Shown one piece after another: positions 56,790 through 64,000 of a stretch of 64,000 nucleotides of DNA (its first letter is position 1; each line of letters starts with the position of its first letter). Source of the stretch: Triatoma infestans (Eukaryota > Arthropoda > Insecta > Hemiptera > Reduviidae); assembly GCA_011037195.1 (NCBI GenBank), contig JAAEAF010014563.1, positions 1 through 64,000 on the forward strand, in the 5' to 3' direction. Below the pieces are notes generated by a model. That model saw only the letters and a list, made by a program, of their open reading frames with translations, ran no database searches and was not told the origin of the DNA. The position numbers were made by a program, and so were the translations under genes.

Positions 56790-56985
56790 GAGAGGGATTA
56801 GCTCAGTGATAGCGCACTGGCTTAGCAATGCGGAGATCCCAAGTTTGAATACAGTATGCTGCCCTTAGATTTTACTCTTCCTAGGAGCCCCTACCAATCA
56901 CGATCCGGTGATGGGCAGTGTTGTATCTACAGAACAGATGCTGAGATGCTGCGAAGCTCTGGTGGCACAATAGATCTTGCAAGTA
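56790..56985 (+). mobile_element. tRNA-derived SINE, family A variant
   Basis: GGGATTAGCTCAGTGATAGC is an A-box head, with B-box-like GTTTGAATAC. The body has GCTGCCCTTAGATTTT and GATCCGGTGATGGGCAGTG, and the 3' part CACAATAGATCTTGCAAG shared with the 24.4 and 29.1 kb variants. Confidence 0.75.
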
Positions 56986-58149
56986 AGAAAATTTAACAGA
57001 ATTATAACAATTAATTATTCATTATGAGAAAAGTATTTTACATTAATTTACAAATTCAAATCCTTGCAATTTTCTCTCTGTTGCAACTTTTATGGGAAAT
57101 ACAAAGCCGTCAAATTGATTGCCACATTAATATGTTTAAGAATAAGGGAAGAATGGAAACAAGTATAAATAAATAAATATAAAAAAAACAAACATAAAAT
57201 AGGCGGATAATATATTAGTTAAGGACATCAAGAAAAACATATAAATTATAATAACTACAACAAGAAATGTGGCTCAAGGACTACAGCCAACGAGCTTTCA
57301 TTCAGTTCTAGAACAAATCCAGCATATCTAACAAACTACAAGTAGCTTAACTGATAAATAAACTGATATAATAATATATAAAAAAAAAAACCTAAATAGT
57401 TAAGTTGTTTTGGTTTTTACTAGCCTTTCATGTTGATATTATTATATTATGCAGCTATGTAATCTGTATATTAAGGGTAACAACCTGAGAGACATTTTTA
57501 AGGCTTTGACAATCTTATAGCGCAATATTTATAAGCTTATAAACACGTCTATTTGGACAAGCCTTGACATAAGACTGGCTGGAGATATAGCCGAAGAGAG
57601 CGTGGTAAAATGGTAGGATATTTTTCTAGATTGAATGCAACCACCCTCGACAGTATTGTCAATAATAAGACAGGAAATAAGAGAGGCGATCTGTCTTGGG
57701 AGAGTGGAAATTGAAGGAAGCTAACACTTTATACGGTTCAGCTTATGATAGTGAATGAGATTACACTTATTTTGATTCATGATGGAGATGAATCTTAAAC
57801 GATTCGTTCGTCAGCAAAAGAATCTATCATCTACTATCATTAGAATAATAGACTAATCTCTAGAAGTAAGTAACAATCAAGAAGGTAACGTACAAACCAA
57901 CGGAAAAAAACAAGTAAGCTGTCCTGTCCTTCTATTTGGCGTTAATCCACACTGGGCGCTGACAATAAATACTGTCCAATATTCTTCGCCTAGACTTTCT
58001 TTCAAGCTTTAATCAAGGAAATCCTTGCACTTCACAATATGAAGCATCAGTGAGCAAATATCTCATCAAGACATATGTTGGGAATTGATGAAAGAGGGGC
58101 TTGGCTACCCCCCCTTTCCAAACAGGGTCTCTTAGAAAGTATAATAAAA
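56986..58149. other. Spacer, no gene recognised
   Basis: AT-rich first half; 57550-58130 is less AT-rich and has short coding-like pieces with stops that I could not assign. Confidence 0.35.
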
Positions 58150-58162
58150 CATTATAATTCTT

Positions 58163-58923
58163 ATTTTCTGTTTTGACGGCCGAAGTTTTCTGTATGAAGT
58201 GGTGTTTCAGTGAAGAACCAATTGTTCAGCCAAATTTTGTTTTATTTTATCAACTTTTTAGTTACAGATCTTTTTTATACATTTCTTACGTTTCGGCACT
58301 AAACGTGCCATCCTCAGAGGAAATTCATTATTTATTCTGTAATTTATGTGAAAATTTTTTCATACATTATTTTGTGGGCTTCGTTTTTTATCTTAAGCAT
58401 TGTCTGCTTTCGTTTTTGGATAAAAATTTTTTTGTATATAATATTTTATATAGTCAGCCAAATATTTTTTATAGTTGGTACCTTGAAATATGTTTCTTAT
58501 TCTTATCTTAATTTTTTTGATAATGTAGTTTGTGTTTTTATTTTTCTTTTTATTTTTCCTTTATCTGGCTTCGTTATATTTATTATGTTATCGTTTTTTG
58601 CATTTTTGGTTTATTTTACAATGGAAAAGTATTTCTTGTTTGTTCCAAACAGCCTCATCATTTTTATTTAAATATTAGACTCACGTGGTTTTTTTCTTTC
58701 TTATTTTTCAGTTTCTTTTATATGTTTATTGTTTGTAAAATTAAGATTCAGATTGAGTCGCCTTACTTATTTGGCTGTTTAGTGGCAGACTGCCATTTTA
58801 TTTTACCGACTGTCATTTTAGTGCCGAAACGTAAGAAATGTATAAAAAAGATCTGTAACTAAAAAGTTGATAAAATAAAACAAAATTTGGCTGAACAATT
58901 GGTTCTTCACTGAAACACCACTT
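58163..58923. mobile_element. Penelope-type element with 110-bp perfect inverted arms
   Basis: 58194-58303 and 58817-58926 are inverted copies with no mismatch that I could find. The interior is T-rich; its hydrophobic plus frames (58173-58862) are composition artefacts. A hammerhead motif starts at the inner edge of the left arm. CATTATAATTCTT at 58150-58162 and 58924-58936 is a 13-bp target duplication, so the insertion is about 761 bp. Inverted terminal repeats with hammerheads are known for Penelope-like elements, but no reverse transcriptase remains here. Confidence 0.7.
58281..58324 (-). ncRNA. Minimal hammerhead ribozyme motif (Penelope-type), second locus
   Basis: Minus strand: stem I ATTTCCT (58324-58318, one C bulged), core CTGAGGA (58317-58311), stem II GGCAC-GTTTA-GTGCC (58309-58295), GAAA (58294-58291). 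Stem III is the palindrome ACGT (58291-58288), followed by the triplet GTA and the stem I partner AGAAAT (58286-58281). Core positions fit CUGANGA/GAAA/NUH. Cleavage would fall after 58287. Stem III is only two base pairs within one molecule, or a 4-bp palindrome between two, as in Penelope hammerheads. The right arm copies only the GAAA half. Confidence 0.78.
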
Positions 58924-58933
58924 CATTATAATT

Positions 58934-59424
58934 CTTCTTCTTCTTCTCTGGCTCTACAATCCTTGAAGGATCTTGGCCTCCTCAATCACAACAGCCCAAT
59001 CCGCCCCGTCCTGGGCCAATCTACGCCATCTCCTAACTCCCATCTCTCTCAAATCCCGCTCCATTCCTTCCAGCCATCGCGACCTCGGTCTTCCACTTCT
59101 TCTCTGCCCTCCTGGGTGTCCGGCACACATCTTTTTAGGGATCCTGTCCTCCTCCTCCATCTTCTCCACGTGCCCAATCCATTTAAGCCTCCCCCACATT
59201 ATAAATCCAACCAAATCCTGCTCCTTGTACAGGTCTCATAATTCTTGATTGGTCCTTATTCTCCAATCCTCCCCATCTTTAACGGGTCCATATACTTTTC
59301 TCAAGTATTGTCCTTTCCCATATACTGAGAACGCGTTCGTCACTTCTCTTTAGGGACCATGTTTCACCATCGTAATTCACCACAGGCCTAATTACTGTGT
59401 TTTGTAAATTACTAGCTTCAAAAA
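58934..59424 (-). pseudogene. RTE-like LINE C-terminal remnant with 10-bp target duplication
   Basis: From 59424 the minus strand reads TVIRPVVNYDGETWSLKR and then, after a frameshift, LKWIGHVEKMEEEDRIPKKM, GRPRSRWLEGMERDLREMGV and the C-terminal EEAKILQGL. This is the C-terminal end of an RTE-like LINE. The 3' end is a (GAA)n tail at 58934-58948. CATTATAATT lies at 58924-58933 and 59425-59434. The plus frames are shadows. It is a separate lineage from the 49-kb copy. Confidence 0.85.
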
Positions 59425-59434
59425 CATTATAATT

Positions 59435-59784
59435 ATTTATATAAAATAGGAAGCTATTTTGTGACACAATTTTTGTGGGAAAATGTGTTAATTCGTGGAA
59501 AAGAATTCGGCTGGACAGATTTTCATGCGGTTTGAATCATTTGGCTCATAATTTTCTTGAGATCGTTGAGACGGGTGAGGGGTTGGGAGCCCAAGGCGTC
59601 AAGGGGCACAATCACCTAGTATATATTTAATTTTTTGTTTTGTTTTGACATAGATGTCTTTTGCCCTTTAGATTGCCCATACTGACAAATTATATATATG
59701 TATATGATAATACGAGAGATATTAATCATGGCATCCAAGTTGGTGCTGTATATATCGATTTTTAAAAATGTCGCGCGAAATAGT
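59435..59784. other. Spacer, no gene recognised
   Basis: AT-rich; 59490-59630 resembles the short conserved part of Helitron-like or satellite ends only weakly, so no call is made. Confidence 0.3.
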
Positions 59785-60405
59785 CGCACGACTTTCTCTT
59801 ACTGTTGTTCATACAATTATATTGCTTTTGTTCTAACATAAATGCAGAGGTAGTGGGGGACCATGTCCAACCTACCAATCCAGATAGGTAGAAAATGATT
59901 ACATTGTAGATCAAAAGATCGAGCTAAAAACATTAATCCAACCCTATAACATATGCAATTTAACGCCACAAATTCTGCACAAAAATATTTAATATAAATT
60001 TTTTTATTTTTTTGGAAAAATGTTTAAAATAAAAAATTGATAGTTTTATATCTATCTGTGCATTCCAAATTTAAAGGAAATCGTTATAGTCAGTGTTTTC
60101 GAAAAAAATCTCCAAAACTTATTCCATTAAAATCACATTTCCGGTTAGCCGATTTTTTTTTTCCAAATTTGGAATTCTATCAATACTTTTAATGTTTATT
60201 AATATTATAATATAGATGGTAGTATTTTTTACATTTTATTGAAGAGGTACTTTAGAGGATAGCTCCTGCTATTATCCCCCACTCCCCACCCAGAACCCTC
60301 CAAAAATATTCAATTTTCCCGGGAAAATAAAAGTGATAGGTATTTTTAATATACAGATAATATACGAAGTTTAAATAAAATAGTTGAAGCTGTTTCAAGG
60401 GAATT

Positions 60406-61397
60406 ATTATTATTATTATTTGAGTGGGGAGGAACCAAACTCTACGCTATCCAAAGCCCCACCGCGCGCCCATATAGCTACCCCGAGAAAAACAACAACA
60501 AACAGGGTCTAGAACAAATATCCAGACCCGAATCTAATCCATGTAAGATTCACCGCAGTCCGAAAAAATCGGACAATAACCTTGAAGGGGAAGTAGCCTA
60601 AGCTCTTCCACAGACAATCCTATTTCGACCAAAGGTCTTGAACCTAATTTCCTCACAAATCCAGGCAATCAGTCATAAGATGGATGGATGGGTGTTTCCT
60701 CCACTGTCTCGCGGACTCTAAAAAATGGATCCGGCATGAGCCCTATTATGTAGAGATGTCTCCTTAAACCACAATGTCCAGTATTATTATTATTATTATT
60801 ATTACGCACACTCTTAGCCACCGTACCAAGCGCATAGCGCCAAAACCGGTGCCTATGGTCACTTACTAGGTAGATAAGTTCCCGTCCCTGCCACGGGGAG
60901 GCGGACCTCTACTTATACGTCTAGTCCTTCTTATCACTGCGACTTCTTGAGCGAACTCGACAAAGTCTTCGAAGTTCCTTGCATTCGTTACCAGCTCTTT
61001 ACATTCTCCCGGCCAGTTCCCCCCCCCCCTACTTATCAGTTTGAATTCCATATGGATTCTAGCCTCGTCGAGGAGAGGACACCGGAAGAGAACGTGATGC
61101 ACCGTGTCCCGCTGACCGTATTCACAATTTGGGGAATCTTTCAATCCCAAGTCAAAGAGCTTAGAACAATGTCCAGTAAGGGGATCCAACCAGATGCCTG
61201 AGAGAGCTCCGTGAAAAACACAGCGACGTCTCACTAATGGCCTTGTCCGAACCCCCCCCCCCCGCCGATGAGCATCTTGGACTACCGAAAACCCAACGAG
61301 CTCATCCATAAGGATGAATGCTGTGAAGGTGTCCATGTTTGGAAGCCTGACAGACACGTGATAGAAGACACGCCAACAGCAGGATCGGGACTAATGA
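60406..61397 (-). pseudogene. I-like LINE, family A, middle layer of the nest
   Basis: The minus strand starts with CCCTTTCATTAGTCCCGATC, as in the 55-kb copy, through DTFTAFILMDELVGFS and HGALSGIWLDPLTGH. It is interrupted at 61165 and resumes at 60783 with the HCGLRRHLYI region. It ends GTAGAGTTTGGTTCCTCC and (AAT)n (60404-60417 region). AAGGGAATT at 60397-60405 and 61398-61406 is the target duplication; its 5' end overlaps CCCTT of the element itself, a microhomology join. Confidence 0.85.
60784..61165 (-). pseudogene. I-like LINE, family B, innermost layer of the nest
   Basis: The minus-strand insert encodes LFDLGLKDSPNCEYGQRD, continued by TVHHVLFRCPLLDEARI and by FEDFVEFAQEVAVIRRTRRI. 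This is a C-terminal knuckle region of a different I/R1-like family. It then stops and ends TAGGCACCGG, GCGCTATGCGC and (AAT)n (60784-60806). TACTGGACATTGT on the minus strand is duplicated at 61178-61166 and 60783-60771. The 163-residue minus frame 60866-61357 is a fusion of layers A and B. Confidence 0.88.
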
Positions 61398-61651
61398 AAG
61401 GGAATTGCAATAAACTTAGCGAAAAAAATATTCAGTAATGTCGTATTTCCGGTTGATGAATTTGCGCCGGAAAGTCTCGTGTCAAGATGCTATGATTAGT
61501 ACGTAGATGGTATGTACCATGTTTGAGCTTTTGTGAGATTTTTTTAGTTTTTGTGATATTTTGTTAAAACCTTTTTTTCTCTGTCCTCAGAGGATCTCGA
61601 AACATGTATTTCCGGTGAAAACTCAATTTCGAAAATCGATCAAGAGAAAGT

Positions 61652-62495
61652 AATAGATTTTTTTTTTTTTTTTATCTTTTGCCTTATTTAAATGAGAGCG
61701 TGAAAGCCCTCAGAGGACTGGGAGTCCACAAAATCCCGCTAATAATAATTTGTCTAGAAAAATGTTTGCCTTGTTGGTATAATGTAAATTAATTAACATT
61801 TTTGTTTTTACATGTAATTATAATTTGACATATTTCTTAAAGTATAAAAGAATTTTCATTTAAAAAAGAAAAAAAAAATACACTAACAAACAGGAAAACA
61901 AATCTTAAAATATTCCAAAGACGGAAGACGAAAGGATAAACAAAAAATACAAAAATAGATTGTAGGTATTTATAATAATCACAAGGAATGCCAATTTGAG
62001 ATCTGTATGTAAGCGGTAGAAAGGATGGAATAATATAAACAGAATGAACGAATAGAATTGTTTGAAAGTAAGAGTAAATGTAGAAGACTGTGATAGGAAT
62101 GGTCTTCCAATAAACAATGTTAGATTGTCTGAAACATTGATGATTGGTACTTTATTACTATTAATCACTGTTCTTATTTATCATCTTTTCTACACATTAT
62201 TCTGCTCTGATTATTATCGTTATTTCTTGTTTGTTTTTTTTTTTTTAACTTGATTTCAAAAATAATAAAGAAATGGTAGAATAGAAATAATGAGGCTCGA
62301 CCTTAGAAAGTAACACAAATATAATTTTGTCAAAAAAGATTGGATAAATATATTCTCTATTTCAAGGCCAAAAAAAAATACAGTTCTTATAGAAAATATT
62401 AACATCACGAAAGGCAACATTAGAGAAAAGAAGAAAAAAAAAAAAAAAAAATTTACGCAAACAGTATTTAAACTGAACAATTTAGTAACATAAGT
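61652..62495. other. AT-rich spacer, nothing recognised
   Basis: Frames at 61905-62480 are low complexity on both strands and match nothing I know. Poly-T and poly-A runs at 61657-61674 and 62433-62451. Confidence 0.4.
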
Positions 62496-62497
62496 AA

Positions 62498-62710
62498 TAG
62501 CTCAGTGGGTAGAACGTTGGATTCTTACGCGGAGGTACCAGGTTCGAGTCCAGCGCTGCCCCTTAGATTTTTTTTTTTTAGTAGGATCCCGTATAGCTCC
62601 ACTGTTCGGTGATTAGACATTGTTGTCTTGGCGAGAGAACACTGTCCCGAGACCCTGGCAGTGATTGAGGAGGCACGGGGCGCCTAGATGATGAAGCGTC
62701 TTAATTTTAC
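62498..62710 (+). mobile_element. tRNA-derived SINE, family A
   Basis: TAGCTCAGTGGGTAGAACG is a near-canonical A box and GGTTCGAGTCC (62541-62551) a perfect B box. The body has CTGCCCCTTAGATTTTTTT, GTTCGGTGATTAGACATTG and GATGAAGCGTCTTAATTTTA. Little intact beyond the 3' end. Confidence 0.8.
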
Positions 62711-62715
62711 CCCCT

Positions 62716-63065
62716 TATTGTGTATAATAAGAGGAAGTATTGTAATCATGTCAAATTTTCGTAATCGAAATTCCACCGGAAATGTTCGTTTTGAGGTCCC
62801 CTGAGTCCAAAAACAAGATATATCAATTACATATCTTAAGAGCAATGATTCTTATTTGAAACATTTCACTGGAAAAATTCATTTATTACGGCCTCTTAGT
62901 GAAGAGGTGGTTATCTTTACTTATAAAGTGCTATTTCAGTTTATTACACAATTCCATCATCTAAATAATATTAATTAGAATTTAATGTGTTGTAAAAATT
63001 ACAAGTTTGAAGAAAATCAATTGACCTAAGTGAGTTTTTTGTGAACTGTTCTTTCTGCGTTTTTC
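62716..63065 (-). mobile_element. Helentron-like element, fragment
   Basis: AAGAGGAAGTATTGTAATCA, CCACCGGAAATGTTCGTTTT and CTGAGTCCAAAA begin it. The microsatellite part is deleted and the first unit follows (AACATTTCACTGGAAAAATT, then AAGTGCTATTTCAGTTTATT). It fades at about 63065. Confidence 0.65.
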
Positions 63066-63189
63066 ATCATAAAAAAACCGATGGATTTCTACACTATTAC
63101 ACTGTGATTGGCTAATTATTTATACCTAATTATTTGTGTGAAAAATCTAATTTAGAATTTTCTACAGTCTGTTCTTTAAATATTATTTA

Positions 63190-63413
63190 GGGGAGGAATT
63201 AGCTAAGTGGTTAGCGCGTTGGACTCCCATGCGGAGGATCAGGGTTCGAATCCAACGCTACTCTTAGATTTTTCCTTCCTAGAAGCCTCTGCAGCTCACT
63301 ATTCGGTGATGGACAGTAGCGAAAGAAAACTCAGGCCGGCAGTGCACTGAGAAGTCTCCGGGCGCTAATGACCATAGATGTTGAAGCGCCTTAAATTAAA
63401 AAAAAAAAAAAAA
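63190..63413 (+). mobile_element. tRNA-derived SINE, family A, full length
   Basis: It starts GGGAGGAATTAGCTAAGTGG (A box), has a perfect B box GGTTCGAATCC (63243-63253), AGCCTCTGCAGCTCACTATT, GCCGGCAGTGCACTGAGAAG and GATGTTGAAGCGCCTTAAAT, and ends in a poly-A of about 17. This copy best represents the family. No clear target duplication. Confidence 0.88.
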
Positions 63414-64000
63414 TTGTTTTGTCTGGCCAATGTAAATGACTGGACATTGTTGAAATGTATGTTATACATTATGTTTGATGTAATTCTGTTAATTTAGAAG
63501 AGCGTTACATAAAAAATGCAATTATTTACAGGACGAACATAATCTCTCTTCTTTTTACTATAAACTTCTTTGGTCCAAACACTTGATACTGATTTTTTTT
63601 TTTTTCTAATATTCTCTTACTTTCCAGGATCCGTTACAGCAAAACCCACCCCACCCCTATCTGTATATATACGTTACTTTCATTCTTTCACAAACAAATT
63701 GTACTAATGCTAGTTTTGGAATTTTTCTAATTATTAGTAACGTTACTCAATTGTTCCGATTGGTAATTTTGGTAATTTTTGTAAATAAATGGTAATTATT
63801 GGTAATTTTTTAATTATTATTTTTATTATGTAAAAACTTAATTAGCGTTAAGTTTATTTGTTTATTTATTTCATTATAATTATTTTCAATCTTTTTGTAA
63901 TTTTTTTTTAAAACCTGGAAAAAAAATAATATATTTGTCGAAACGTTGGCAAGACCGACCTCATTATTTCTATGCTACCATATTTAACAATCCGTTAAGA
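63414..64000. other. AT-rich end of window, no gene recognised
   Basis: 63720-63850 has a repetitive GGTAATTTT motif. Nothing else recognised. Confidence 0.4.

Larger units (their letters stand above)
59785..61651 (+). mobile_element. Helentron-like element, outer layer of a three-level nest
   Basis: The 5' end region (CGCACGACTTTCTCTTACTG, 59787-59806) is followed by eroded units (ATTTCCGGTTAGCCGATTTT 60139). After the LINE insertion it resumes at 61407 with CGTATTTCCGGTTGATGAAT and TTTCCGGTGAAAACTCAATT, ending CAAGAGAAAGTAAT. Confidence 0.7.

Noticed and set aside
58173..58862. Three overlapping hydrophobic frames that look like membrane proteins
   Set aside because: They lie in T-rich sequence inside the inverted-arm element; runs of Phe, Ile, Leu and Tyr come from base composition.
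60866..61357. 163-residue minus frame
   Set aside because: It joins two different LINE families across a target duplication, so it is not one gene.
62498..62560. Possible tRNA gene, also at 23824, 42610 and 63190
   Set aside because: A and B boxes are good but no cloverleaf is complete and all are followed by shared SINE bodies; they are SINE heads.
63930..63960. GTCGAAACGTTGG as a possible further hammerhead
   Set aside because: GAAAC is present but no CTGANGA core or stem II lies upstream.
1..64000. CRISPR arrays, bacterial operons, ribosome binding sites
   Set aside because: The tandem repeats are long and lack spacers, and the sequence is clearly eukaryotic.

Overview
The window is AT-rich eukaryotic DNA that looks like intergenic or heterochromatic sequence from an invertebrate, most likely an arthropod. 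The basis is the retroelement repertoire: I-like and Jockey-like LINEs carrying RNase H, RTE-like and R2-like LINEs, mariner, a Helitron, tRNA-derived SINEs and Penelope-type hammerhead motifs. I cannot name the species. I find no convincing host protein gene, rRNA or tRNA gene. Every open frame that I can assign is a broken piece of a mobile element.

Layout. 0-6.2 kb: tandem repeats (units of about 230, 240-360, 186 and 450 bp), then a G-rich tract. 6.2-6.9 kb: a miniature LTR-like element split by a SINE. 7.8-9.0 kb: a LINE reverse transcriptase remnant split by an I-like LINE. 9.3-30.7 kb: the domain of one dominant repeat of about 1 kb, present in many copies on both strands, with SINEs and LINE RNase H fragments between and inside the copies. 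31.6-45.9 kb: nested LINEs, two mariner remnants, a small terminal-inverted-repeat element inside one mariner, two Jockey-like remnants, a hammerhead-bearing inverted repeat and an R2-like tail. 46.4-47.0 kb: a clean miniature LTR element (TRIM-like). 47.9-50.7 kb: three LINE remnants. 52.05-53.04 kb: a short Helitron with both termini and a Pif1-type helicase fragment. 55-64 kb: further LINEs and SINEs, a Penelope-type element with 110-bp inverted arms and a hammerhead motif, and a three-level nest of insertions.

The dominant repeat has a 15-bp inverted repeat that is terminal at one end but about 23 bp inside the other, a small hairpin at each end, a (GT)n tract and three internal units of about 300 bp. 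This matches the published architecture of non-autonomous Helentron-associated elements (HINE/DINE-1). That family name is inference, because no Rep/helicase relative is present here.

The most interesting signals are two hammerhead ribozyme motifs of the minimal Penelope type (42.4 and 58.3 kb, both minus strand), with intact cores and short palindromic stem III. Target-site duplications read by eye let several insertions be ordered in time. All family names come from motif recognition, not from a database search.
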